A stretch of DNA of 41,269 bases from Curtobacterium sp. 'Ferrero' (GTDB taxonomy: Bacteria; Actinomycetota; Actinomycetes; Actinomycetales; Microbacteriaceae), in NCBI RefSeq assembly GCF_002412165.1, contig NZ_NXIA01000022.1, positions 1-41,269 on the forward strand, read 5' to 3'. Positions 16,489-24,307 of the stretch are shown here, in pieces; positions within the stretch are counted from its first letter, which is position 1; every line of letters starts with the position of its first letter. Below the pieces are notes generated by a model. That model did not search any database and was not told the DNA's origin. It saw only the letters and a program-made list of their open reading frames with translations. Position numbers and translations under genes: made by a program.

Positions 16489-17598
16489 GTGACGGACCAG
16501 CGCAGCGCACCGCCCACGGTCTACGACGTCGCATCCGCCGCGGGCGTCTCGATCGCGACCGTCTCACGCGTGCTCCGCACCCCCGACGCCGTGCGCGAGG
16601 GGACCCGCGACCGGGTCCAGGCCGCGATCCGAACGCTCGGGTACGTGCCGTCCGGCACCGCCCGGGCCCTGGCGGGTCGACGCACGGGCGTCGTCGGGCT
16701 CCTGCTGCCCGGGTTCGACGTCGTGCCCGACGAGCGGCCAGATCTCGTCACCGACGGCGGTGTCCGCATCGTCGACGACCGTCGTCACGTGACCCAGCCG
16801 TCCTCGTCGAACCTGTACTTCGACGAGGTGCTCCGCGGGGCCGAGGTCGAGGCCTGGCAGCGCGGGCTCGCCCTCATGGTGGCCGCCGGGCGGGGGTCCT
16901 CGCGCGACGTCATCGTGAACGACGTCGCCGGACGCGTGGACGGTCTCGCGGTGATGGCGCGGACGGTGCCGGACGAGCTGCTCGAGCACGTCGCCCGTCG
17001 GGTCCCGGTCGTGGTCCTCGCCGACGACGGACGGTCGCACGGCTTCGACTCGGTCAGCGTGGACAACGTCGCCGGGATGCGGACCCTGGCCGCGCACGTC
17101 ATCGGGCGCCTCGGCATCCGCTCGCGCATCGCCTACCTCGCCGGCCCGGTCGACTCGCCCGACGACCTCGAGCGCGCCGACGGCTTCCGGCAGGCCCTCT
17201 CCGACCACGGCGTCCCCGCGTCGGACGTCACCACCGTGCACGGCGACTTCGGTCGGGTGCGGGCACGGGAGCTCGCGGCGGACCTCTTCACCGGGGCGGT
17301 GCCGCGGGCGGTCGTGTGCTCGAACGACCAGTCGGCACTCGGGGTCCTCGACGCGGCGGCGGCGCTCGGGATCCGCGTGCCGGAGGACGTCGTCGTGACG
17401 GGCTTCGACGGCATCGACGCCGGACGGTTCTCGACCCCCCGCCTGACGACGGTCCACCAGCCGATGGGGGAGCTCGGACGTGCTGCCGTGCGTGCCGTGG
17501 TCGACCGGCTGGCCGAGCCCGACGGGCCGCCGCGTGCGGTACGTCTGCCGGTGGAGGTGCTCCTCCGCGAGAGCTGCCCGCCGGCCCTGAGCGCCTGA
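16489..17598 (+). CDS. LacI-family transcriptional regulator
   Basis: The protein has 369 residues. The N-terminal helix-turn-helix is clear: TVYDVASAAGVSIATVSRVL, then hinge helix VPSGTARALAGRRT. The periplasmic-binding-protein-like ligand domain follows, with VDNVAGMRTLAAHVIGRLG, VCSNDQSALGVLDAAAALGI and VVTGFDGIDAGRFSTPRLTT. It is longer than the usual 330-345 residues because of about 28 extra residues (roughly 80-107, DERPDLVTDGGVRIVDDRRH) between the first strand and the helix EVLRGAEVEA, near the effector cleft. GTG at 16489 has GGAGG upstream. It very probably represses the beta-glucoside operon, whose promoter carries a LacI-type palindrome 300 bp downstream, with a beta-glucoside or cellobiose-like inducer. 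Confidence 0.92.
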   Translation: MTDQRSAPPTVYDVASAAGVSIATVSRVLRTPDAVREGTRDRVQAAIRTLGYVPSGTARALAGRRTGVVGLLLPGFDVVPDERPDLVTDGGVRIVDDRRHVTQPSSSNLYFDEVLRGAEVEAWQRGLALMVAAGRGSSRDVIVNDVAGRVDGLAVMARTVPDELLEHVARRVPVVVLADDGRSHGFDSVSVDNVAGMRTLAAHVIGRLGIRSRIAYLAGPVDSPDDLERADGFRQALSDHGVPASDVTTVHGDFGRVRARELAADLFTGAVPRAVVCSNDQSALGVLDAAAALGIRVPEDVVVTGFDGIDAGRFSTPRLTTVHQPMGELGRAAVRAVVDRLAEPDGPPRAVRLPVEVLLRESCPPALSA

Positions 17599-17883
17599 CG
17601 CTCGCACCCGTCTGAGCCCCGGGCGGTCGCATCGCGTCGCGCCCCCGACGACCGGGTCGCGCGGCCGTCGACGTCGCGCCCCGCCGACGTCGCGCCCCGC
17701 CGACGTCGCGTAGCCGTGACGTCCCGCCCCCGTCGACCTGGTCGCAGAACCGGTCGCCGTCGTCCCCTGCGGGCGACACCTGCGGCGACCAGGACGAGCG
17801 CAGACGGCACGTCGTGCGACCAACCCCCGCGTCGGGCGATCAACCCGCGGCGCGCGGCCAGCCTTCAACGGTCCGAGAGACGC
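17599..17883. repeat. Low-complexity intergenic region with 16-bp tandem repeats
   Basis: Between lacI and the operon promoter, 2.6 copies of the unit GACGTCGCGCCCCGCC occupy 17670-17710, surrounded by looser GACGTCGCG and GTCGCG variants. No gene is credible here. Confidence 0.5.
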
Positions 17884-17912
17884 TTGCGCGACGCGATGTA
17901 AGCGCATACATT
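17884..17912 (+). promoter_or_regulatory. Promoter of the beta-glucoside operon with LacI-type operator
   Basis: A -35 TTGCGC (17884-17889), 17-nt spacer and -10 TACATT (17907-17912) are present. The near-perfect palindrome ATGTAAGCGCATACAT (17896-17911), of the LacI-family type with a central GCGC, covers the -10 box. Binding there should block RNA polymerase. Confidence 0.8.
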
Positions 17913-17950
17913 GGTTCGCGTACCGATTCGACACGGAGGTCGACCGAGCA

Positions 17951-19666
17951 ATGACGCTTCCCCCACAGCGCAGCGCGCGCAGGCGTGGCCGGCTCCTCGC
18001 CGCGCTCGCCGGCATCGCGGTCGTGGCACTCGCGGCCAGCGGCTGCAGCATCCAGGTCCGCTCCCAGCCGGACCCGAGCATCGGCAAGGACACGATGCTC
18101 ATCAACGCCGACCACGGCAACCCGCTGTTCGACCGCAACTTCAACCCGTACATCGCCAACGCCCGCACCGCGAGCAAGTGGATGTACGAGCCGCTCATCG
18201 AGGTCAACCCGCTCGACGGCAAGGGCACCCCGTGGCTCGCCAACAGCTGGACGCAGCCCGACGCCCGCACGATCGACATGACCATCCGGAAGGGCGTCGA
18301 GTGGTCGAACGGCGACCCTTTCAGTGCGAAGGACGTCGTCTTCACGTTCGACCTGCTCAAGAAGTTCCCCGCGATGGACATCAAGGGGGCGTGGCAGCAC
18401 ATCGACCGCATCGAGCAGGACGGCGACCACGTCGTCTTCCACCTCAAGAGCGACGACGTGCCGAGCCTCAACATCATCGGCGCGACCTACATCCTCGGCG
18501 AGCAGCACTGGGGGAAGGTCAAGGACCCGACCACGTGGCGTGACCCGAACCCCGTCGGCACCGGCCCCTTCGTGCTCGGCAACTACAGCGACCAGCAGTA
18601 CTCGATGGACAAGAACCCGCGGTACTGGCAGGCCGACAAGATCGCCATCAAGCACCTCATCCTGCCGGCCACGAACACGCAGCTCGACACGGTCACGCGC
18701 GGCTACGACTGGGCGTACTCGTTCATCTCGGACGTCAAGGGCACCTGGGGTGCTGCGTCGGGGACGAACACGTGGTGGTTCCCGGCCGGCGGCGTCATCG
18801 GTCTCGTGCCGAACCTCACGAAGGCCCCGTACAACGACGTCAACGTCCGCAAGGGCATCTCGTACGCGCTCGACCGCACGGACATCGCCGAGACCGCGAC
18901 CGAGGGCAACCTGCCCGCGGCCGGTCAGACCGGCCTCATCCTGCCCAACCAGGAGCAGTACCTCGATCCGTCCATCCCGGACAAGGGGATGATCACGCAG
19001 GACACGAAGCGGTCCCTGCAGGAGTTCGCGAAGTCCGGCTACACCCAGCAGGGCGGCAAGCTCGTGAAGGACGGCAAGCAGCTGACCATCACGATCATGA
19101 CCGCGAACGGCTACTCCGACTGGCTCCGTGCGGCCCAGCAGGTCCAGCGCGACCTCACCGCGATCGGCATCAAGGTGTCGCTCCAGGCGCCGCAACCCGC
19201 CGGGTACCAGGCCAACCTCAACAACGGCAAGTTCGACCTGGCCATGGGCGGCATGGGCAACGGCGACGTCTACCAGGCCTTCAACTCGCTGCTCTCGAGC
19301 GACTTCTACCAGCCCGTCGGCAAGTCGACGGTGAACAACTACGAGCGCTACAAGAACGCCGACACGCAGGCGCTGCTCGACGAGTACAAGGCGACGACGG
19401 ACGAGTCCCGGCAGCGAACGATCCTGCACCAGCTGCAGAACATCGTCTACGACGACGTCCCGGTCATCGGCATGTACTACGGCGGTCTCTGGGGTCTGTT
19501 CAACACGAACAAGTTCGTCGGCTGGCCGAGCGCGGAGGACCCCTACATGGCACCGCAGAACTACGACTCGGCTCCGCTGCTGATCTTCTCGAAGCTCCGG
19601 CTTCGCGACAGCGCGGCGGGCAAGGAGATCCTGCGAGAGCAGCAGCAGGAGGAGGCAGGCAAGTGA
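17951..19666 (+). CDS. Family-5 solute-binding lipoprotein of an Opp-type importer
   Basis: The protein has 571 residues. A basic N-terminus, hydrophobic core and lipobox (VALAASGC, about residues 23-30) give a lipoprotein anchored outside. The mature part is a family-5 (peptide/oligosaccharide) binding protein: NFNPYIANARTASKWMYEPL, IRKGVEWSNGDPFSAKDVVF, VNVRKGISYALDRTDIAET. Family-5 proteins bind peptides, nickel or, as in the cellobiose systems of Thermotoga, beta-glucan oligosaccharides. The GH1 gene at the end of the operon argues for beta-glucosides. GGAGG lies 11 nt before ATG at 17951. Its stop overlaps the GTG of the next gene. Confidence 0.92.
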   Translation: MTLPPQRSARRRGRLLAALAGIAVVALAASGCSIQVRSQPDPSIGKDTMLINADHGNPLFDRNFNPYIANARTASKWMYEPLIEVNPLDGKGTPWLANSWTQPDARTIDMTIRKGVEWSNGDPFSAKDVVFTFDLLKKFPAMDIKGAWQHIDRIEQDGDHVVFHLKSDDVPSLNIIGATYILGEQHWGKVKDPTTWRDPNPVGTGPFVLGNYSDQQYSMDKNPRYWQADKIAIKHLILPATNTQLDTVTRGYDWAYSFISDVKGTWGAASGTNTWWFPAGGVIGLVPNLTKAPYNDVNVRKGISYALDRTDIAETATEGNLPAAGQTGLILPNQEQYLDPSIPDKGMITQDTKRSLQEFAKSGYTQQGGKLVKDGKQLTITIMTANGYSDWLRAAQQVQRDLTAIGIKVSLQAPQPAGYQANLNNGKFDLAMGGMGNGDVYQAFNSLLSSDFYQPVGKSTVNNYERYKNADTQALLDEYKATTDESRQRTILHQLQNIVYDDVPVIGMYYGGLWGLFNTNKFVGWPSAEDPYMAPQNYDSAPLLIFSKLRLRDSAAGKEILREQQQEEAGK

Positions 19667-20643
19667 AGTACATCCTCCAGAAACTCGTCCTGTTCGTCCT
19701 GACCCTCTGGGCCGCGGTCACGCTGAACTTCGTGCTCCCGCGCCTCATGCCCGGCAGCCCGACCGACGCAGCACTCGCGAAGCTCAGCCAGAACGGCCCC
19801 GTCACCGACGCCACGAAGAAGGCGATCGAGGCCCAGCTCGGCGTGCCGAGCGGCAACCTCTGGGACCAGTACGTCAGCTACCTGCACCAGGTCGTCACGC
19901 TCGACTTCGGCACGAGCTACACGTTCTACCCGCAGCCCGTCGGCGACCTCGTGGCCCAGGCCCTGCCGTACACGCTGGTGCTCGTCGGCCTCGTCACGAT
20001 CATCGCGTTCGTGCTCGGCACCCTGATCGGTGTCGGCGCGGCGTGGAAGCGCGGCACCTGGCTCGACTCGCTCCCGACCCTGTCCGGCAGCTTCATGTCG
20101 ACGTTCCCGTACTTCTGGACGGCGCTCCTGCTGCTGTTCTTCCTCGGCTACGTCCTGCACTGGTTCCCGACGACCGGGGCGTACTCGGCCACGACCACGC
20201 CGGGCTTCAGCGGGCAGTTCATCGGGGACGCCCTGCAGCACGCGATGCTCCCCGCGATCACGATCCTCGTGACGAGCCTCGGCGGCTGGATCATCGGCAT
20301 GCGCAACGCGATGATCAACACCCTCGGCGACGACTACGTCACGTTCGCCGAGGCCAACGGGCTCCGCGGCCGCACGGTCGCCGTCCGGTACGCCGCGCGG
20401 AACGCGATCCTGCCGAACCTCACCGGCTTCGGCCTCGCGCTCGGCGGTGTCGTCGGCGGATCGGTGCTCGTGGAGCAGGTGTTCGGCTACCCGGGCATCG
20501 GCTACCTGCTGTTCAACGCCGTGATCGGGCAGGACTACCCGCTCATGCAGGCCCTCTTCCTGATGATCACCGTGTCGGTGCTCATCGCCAACTTCATCGT
20601 GGACGTCCTGTACGGCGTCCTGGACCCGAGGACGCGCCGATGA
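19663..20643 (+). CDS. ABC transporter permease, DppB/OppB type
   Basis: The protein has 326 residues with six hydrophobic segments, the first at KLVLFVLTLWAAVTLNFVLP, followed by RLMPGSPTDA, the signature of OppB-like permeases. DYVTFAEANGLRGRTVAVRY near residue 225 is the EAA-type loop, and YPGIGYLLFNAVIGQDYPLM lies near the end. GTG at 19663 overlaps the stop of the binding protein (GTGA). The last codons (PRTRR and stop) belong to a 24-bp sequence duplicated 62 bp downstream, which separates this gene from the next permease. Confidence 0.93.
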   Translation: MKYILQKLVLFVLTLWAAVTLNFVLPRLMPGSPTDAALAKLSQNGPVTDATKKAIEAQLGVPSGNLWDQYVSYLHQVVTLDFGTSYTFYPQPVGDLVAQALPYTLVLVGLVTIIAFVLGTLIGVGAAWKRGTWLDSLPTLSGSFMSTFPYFWTALLLLFFLGYVLHWFPTTGAYSATTTPGFSGQFIGDALQHAMLPAITILVTSLGGWIIGMRNAMINTLGDDYVTFAEANGLRGRTVAVRYAARNAILPNLTGFGLALGGVVGGSVLVEQVFGYPGIGYLLFNAVIGQDYPLMQALFLMITVSVLIANFIVDVLYGVLDPRTRR

Positions 20644-20709
20644 CCACAACGTCGCGATGGGCGGCGTGCTCCGCCCACAACCACCACCCGAGGACGCGCC
20701 GATGACCAC
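20624..20709 (+). repeat. 24-bp direct repeat at the permease junction
   Basis: 20624-20647 and 20686-20709 are identical. Each copy carries the end of the first permease gene (CCGAGGACGCGCCGATGA) and the first codons of the second (ATGACCAC). The 38 nt between them hold a 6-bp hairpin (GGGCGG/CCGCCC, 20659-20676). Confidence 0.85.
20640..20705 (+). CDS. Putative 21-codon mini-cistron between the permease genes
   Basis: The ATG at 20640 overlaps the stop of the first permease (ATGA) and has GAGGA at good spacing. The frame starts MTTTSRWAAC and ends HHPRTRR, with its stop at 20703-20705 overlapping the ATG of the second permease (ATGA again). The N-terminus copies the start of permease 2 (MTTT) and the C-terminus copies the end of permease 1 (PRTRR), as expected from a junction duplication. 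It is probably translated as a relay that keeps the operon coupled. A functional peptide is unproven. Confidence 0.45.
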   Translation: MTTTSRWAACSAHNHHPRTRR

Positions 20710-21652
20710 GACCAGAACACCTGACACCACGGTCGCAGTACGCACGCAGCAAGAACAACAAGCCCCGTCGAAGCTCAAAGCCGCCGCACGCCAGTTCGGC
20801 GTCGTCTGGAGCAACACCAAGGCCCGGATCGGCATCGTCATCCTGGGCGTGTTCGTCCTCGTGGCGATCGCCGCCCCGCTCCTCGCCCCCTACGGCGCCA
20901 GCCAGAACGGCTTCGCCCGCAGCGCCGACGCCACCTGGGCCCACTGGATGGGCACGACCGCCGCCGGCGAGGACGTCCTCTCCCAACTCATCCACGGCGC
21001 CCGGGTGTCCGTGCTCGTCGGTGCCGTCGCGGGCTTCCTCTCCACCCTCGTTGCCGTCGCGATCGGCCTGAGCTGGGGCTACATCCGCGGCTGGGTCGCC
21101 GAGGTCATCGGGTTCATCGTGAACCTCTTCCTCGTCATCCCCGGCCTCCCGCTCATGATCGTCATCGCCGCGTACCTGCAGAACGGCGGCATCGCGGTCA
21201 TCATCGCCGTGATCGTCGTGACGGGCTGGGCCTGGGGTGCCCGCGTCCTCCGGAGCCAGACGCAGTCGCTCCGCAGTCGTGACTTCGTGACGGCCGCGCA
21301 GTTCTCCGGCGACGGCGGGACCCGCATCGTGTTCCGCGAGATCCTCCCGAACATGACGAGCCTCATCGTCGGCTCGTTCTTCGGGGCCGCGACGAGCGCG
21401 ATCCTCGCCGAGGCCGGCCTCGAGTTCCTCGGGCTCGGCGACTCGTCGATCGTCAGCTGGGGCACGATCCTCTACTGGGCGCAGAACTCGAACGCCCTGC
21501 TCACCGGCCAGTGGATCCTGCTGTTCGCCCCCGGTCTCTGCATCGCCCTCCTGGCGATGAGCCTGACCCTCATCAACTTCGGCGTCGACGCCGTGTCCAA
21601 CCCGCGGCTGCGCGAGGGCGCGCGCCGCAAGCGCAAGGAGGCAGCAGCATGA
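20702..21652 (+). CDS. ABC transporter permease, DppC/OppC type
   Basis: The protein has 316 residues. A polar N-terminus of about 38 residues precedes the first helix (IGIVILGVFVLVAIAAPLLA), followed by APYGASQNGFARSADATWAH and GTTAAGEDVLSQLIHGARVS, which match OppC-type permeases. The EAA-type loop is DFVTAAQFSGDGGTRIVFRE, and GLEFLGLGDSSIVSWGTIL lies near residue 245. ATG at 20702 (GAGGA, 7 nt) is preferred over the upstream in-frame ATG at 20657, which lies inside the duplication spacer. Its stop overlaps the ATG of the fused ATPase (ATGA). Confidence 0.93.
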   Translation: MTTTRTPDTTVAVRTQQEQQAPSKLKAAARQFGVVWSNTKARIGIVILGVFVLVAIAAPLLAPYGASQNGFARSADATWAHWMGTTAAGEDVLSQLIHGARVSVLVGAVAGFLSTLVAVAIGLSWGYIRGWVAEVIGFIVNLFLVIPGLPLMIVIAAYLQNGGIAVIIAVIVVTGWAWGARVLRSQTQSLRSRDFVTAAQFSGDGGTRIVFREILPNMTSLIVGSFFGAATSAILAEAGLEFLGLGDSSIVSWGTILYWAQNSNALLTGQWILLFAPGLCIALLAMSLTLINFGVDAVSNPRLREGARRKRKEAAA

Positions 21653-23427
21653 GCGGCCAGCCCACCACCGGACGGGAGGCGCGGGACGGCGCCGCCACGC
21701 GCCTCCCGTCCGATGCCACGAACGCCACGCAGGACGTCCTGCTGGACGTCCGCGACCTGTCGGTCGTCTACGAGTCGGCCGGCCAGGAGGCCGTCCAGGC
21801 CGTCGACCGCGTCTCGTTCCAGCTGCGGAAGGGGGAGTTCGTCGGCCTCGTGGGGGAGTCCGGCTCCGGCAAGTCCACCCTCGGCTACGCACTGACCCGT
21901 CTCCAGAAGCCCCCGGCCAGGACGAACGGCGGCAACATCTTCTTCGGCGGGGCGGACATCCGCGACCTCGACGACGAAGCGCTCCGCCAGCAGCGCCAGG
22001 GCGGCTTCGCGATGGTGCTGCAGTCGGGCATGAACGCCCTCAACCCGGTGCGGACGATCCGCAACCACTTCATCGACGTGTTCAAGGCCCACGGCCACGT
22101 GCCGCGCGATCGGTGGGACGCGCGGATGAAGGAGCTCGTCGAGAAGGTGAAGCTCCCCGCCGCCATGCTCGCCAGGTACCCCGGGGAGCTGTCCGGCGGC
22201 ATGCGGCAGCGCGTGTCGATCGCCCTCGCGCTGTCGCTCGAACCGCGGCTCATGGTGTTCGACGAGCCGACCACGGCGCTCGACGTCCTCGTGCAGCACG
22301 CGGTGATGGACACGATCATCGAACTGCAGCAGTCCGAGGGCTTCACGGCGATCCTCATCAGCCACGACCTCGGCATCGTCCTCGAGGCCACCGAGCGCGT
22401 CCTCGTCATGCACGAGGGACGCATCGTCGAGGACGGCGGCTCGAAGGACATCCTGCGCGATCCGCAGGACGACTACACGAAGATGCTGCTGTCGCACTAC
22501 GCCGACCCGCGCGCGGAGGTCGTGTCGCTGCCGGGGTTCCCGGACCGGTCGCTCCGCTCGTCCGAGGGCGCGACGCGTCAGGAGACGACGTCGTCGTTCA
22601 GCACCGTCGGCTCGCGGGAGCGCTCTGCCGCCCGCAACCCGGTCGTCGTCGACCACCTCGTCAAGACCTACCCGGCACCCCGCCGCGGGGAGCAGCCCGT
22701 CCAGGCCGTCCGTGACGTCTCGTTCACCCTCGAGCCCGGGCAGTCGCTCGCCCTCGTCGGCCAGTCCGGCTCGGGCAAGTCGACGATCGCGAAGATGCTC
22801 ACCGGCGTCGAGAAGCCCACCACCGGCACGGTCCGGTTCGGCGACGTCGACGTGGCGAAGCTCGGCAGGCGTGGCCTGAAGGACCTGCGCTCCGAGGTGC
22901 AGATGGTGTTCCAGGACCCGTACGCGGCGCTCAACCCGCTGCACACCGTCGAGTACATCCTCTCCCGGCCGATCGCGAACTACACGGACCTCCGCGGCCG
23001 CGACGCCCGACGTCGGATGCTCGAACTCCTGGAGACCGTCGGGCTGACGCCCGTCGAGCAGTTCGCGCAGAAGCTCCCGCACCAGCTCTCCGGCGGGCAG
23101 CGGCAGCGCGTCGTCATCGCCCGGGCGCTCGCGAGCGACCCGCAGGTGATCATCGCCGACGAGCCCGTCTCGATGCTCGACGTCACGCTCCGCGCCGGGG
23201 TGCTCGCGCTCCTCGAGGACCTGCGCGAGCAGTGGGGCGTCTCGCTCCTCTACATCACGCACGACCTGCTGAGTGCACGCCTCATCACGGACGACATCAT
23301 GGTGCTGCACGACGGCGCCGTGGTCGAACGGGGTCGCACGGCCGAGGTGCTGCAGGACCCGCAGGACCCGTACACGGTGGCACTGCTCGACGCGGTGCCG
23401 AACCCTCGAAGGGCACTGCTGGCATGA
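21649..23427 (+). CDS. Fused two-domain ABC ATPase (DppD-DppF type)
   Basis: The protein has 592 residues. Two complete OppD/OppF-like ATPase domains are joined in one chain. Domain 1 (about 30-285): Walker A GESGSGKST, signature LSGGMRQR, Walker B RLMVFDEPTTALD. Domain 2 (about 330-585): GQSGSGKST, LSGGQRQR, VIIADEPVSMLD. A polar linker of about 45 residues separates them. It energises import through the two preceding permeases. ATG at 21649 overlaps the previous stop (ATGA). Residues about 8-20 are encoded by a long perfect palindrome (21670-21711) that looks like an inserted terminator-type element; the ATPase fold starts only at about residue 30. Confidence 0.93.
   Translation: MSGQPTTGREARDGAATRLPSDATNATQDVLLDVRDLSVVYESAGQEAVQAVDRVSFQLRKGEFVGLVGESGSGKSTLGYALTRLQKPPARTNGGNIFFGGADIRDLDDEALRQQRQGGFAMVLQSGMNALNPVRTIRNHFIDVFKAHGHVPRDRWDARMKELVEKVKLPAAMLARYPGELSGGMRQRVSIALALSLEPRLMVFDEPTTALDVLVQHAVMDTIIELQQSEGFTAILISHDLGIVLEATERVLVMHEGRIVEDGGSKDILRDPQDDYTKMLLSHYADPRAEVVSLPGFPDRSLRSSEGATRQETTSSFSTVGSRERSAARNPVVVDHLVKTYPAPRRGEQPVQAVRDVSFTLEPGQSLALVGQSGSGKSTIAKMLTGVEKPTTGTVRFGDVDVAKLGRRGLKDLRSEVQMVFQDPYAALNPLHTVEYILSRPIANYTDLRGRDARRRMLELLETVGLTPVEQFAQKLPHQLSGGQRQRVVIARALASDPQVIIADEPVSMLDVTLRAGVLALLEDLREQWGVSLLYITHDLLSARLITDDIMVLHDGAVVERGRTAEVLQDPQDPYTVALLDAVPNPRRALLA
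21670..21711. repeat. Terminator-like palindrome inside the ATPase coding sequence
   Basis: A perfect 14-bp stem GGACGGGAGGCGCG / CGCGCCTCCCGTCC with a 14-nt loop begins 22 nt into the gene. The left arm is identical to the first 14 nt of the intergenic terminator at 25509-25550 and similar to the one at 13843. Confidence 0.75.
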
Positions 23428-24296
23428 CCACGCTCCACGAATTCCCGTCCGTCCCCGCCTTCGGACACCTCCCCACCCCGGACGGCGTCGACGTCGTCGG
23501 CGTCGACCTCCCCGTCGGCCGCCTCACCGCATACCGGGTCGTGCCCGCCGGGCCGTCGAAGGGCGTCGTCCTCGTCGTCCCCGGGTACACCGGGTCGAAG
23601 GAGGACTGGCGCACCTTCATGCCGCTCCTGCGCGAGGCCGGCTGGACCGCCGTGGCGATCAGCCGACGCGGCCAGGCCGACTCGGCACGCGCGTCCGGAC
23701 CGGCGGGCTACACGCTGCAGGAAGAGGCCGCGGACGTCGTCCGGGTCGCACGGCTGCTCGACGACGGCGCGCCCGTGCACCTGATCGGCCACTCGCTCGG
23801 CGGCGTGATCGTCCGCGAGGCCGCCATCGCGTCGCCGGAGTCGTTCCGCGACGTCGTGCAGTTCTGCTCCGGCCCGTACGGCTGGCCCTACCGCAAGGTC
23901 GCCGAGCTCACGATCCTGCACGACACCGACGGGAACCTCCGCCAGCTGTTCGACGCGACGAACCCGCTCTGGGCCGGCCGTCCCGACGACGAACTCCCCG
24001 ACGACGCCCGGCTCGTCCGCGACCGCTTCGCCGTGCACGACCCGGCCAGCATCGTTGCCGGCGGGCACATCCTCGAGGACCACACCGACTCGTCCGCCGC
24101 ACTCCGCGCCACCGGCCTCCCGGTACTCGTGACGCACGGCGAGTGGGACAACGCCTGGCCGATCCCGTGGCAGCGGCAGATGGCGGAGGACACCGGCGCC
24201 GCCTACGAGGTCATCCCCGAGAGCTACCACGGCCCGCAGGTCGAGAACCCGGCGGCGACGCTCGCCGTCTTCGACACCTTCATGAGCACGCACTGA
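23424..24296 (+). CDS. Alpha/beta hydrolase
   Basis: The protein has 290 residues. The fold is clear from VVLVVPGYTGSKEDW, ISRRGQADSA and the nucleophile elbow GHSLGGV (serine near 117). The acid is probably in HGEWDNAWP and the catalytic histidine in YHGPQ near residue 274. It has no signal peptide, so it acts in the cytoplasm. It sits between the ATPase and the beta-glucosidase and overlaps the ATPase stop by ATGA, so an esterase acting on acylated glycosides imported by this system is plausible but unproven; peroxidase- and lyase-type relatives of the fold exist. The residues MTTL at its start resemble the start of the next gene. Confidence 0.87.
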   Translation: MTTLHEFPSVPAFGHLPTPDGVDVVGVDLPVGRLTAYRVVPAGPSKGVVLVVPGYTGSKEDWRTFMPLLREAGWTAVAISRRGQADSARASGPAGYTLQEEAADVVRVARLLDDGAPVHLIGHSLGGVIVREAAIASPESFRDVVQFCSGPYGWPYRKVAELTILHDTDGNLRQLFDATNPLWAGRPDDELPDDARLVRDRFAVHDPASIVAGGHILEDHTDSSAALRATGLPVLVTHGEWDNAWPIPWQRQMAEDTGAAYEVIPESYHGPQVENPAATLAVFDTFMSTH

Positions 24297-24307
24297 AAGG
24301 CGACATC

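Noticed and set aside
17599..17883. CRISPR-like array in the repeat-rich gap after lacI
   Set aside because: The 16-bp units are contiguous with no spacers; this is a simple tandem repeat.
20657..20701. ATG at 20657 as the start of the second permease
   Set aside because: It falls in the spacer of the duplication with no binding site; ATG at 20702 has GAGGA and overlaps the mini-cistron stop.
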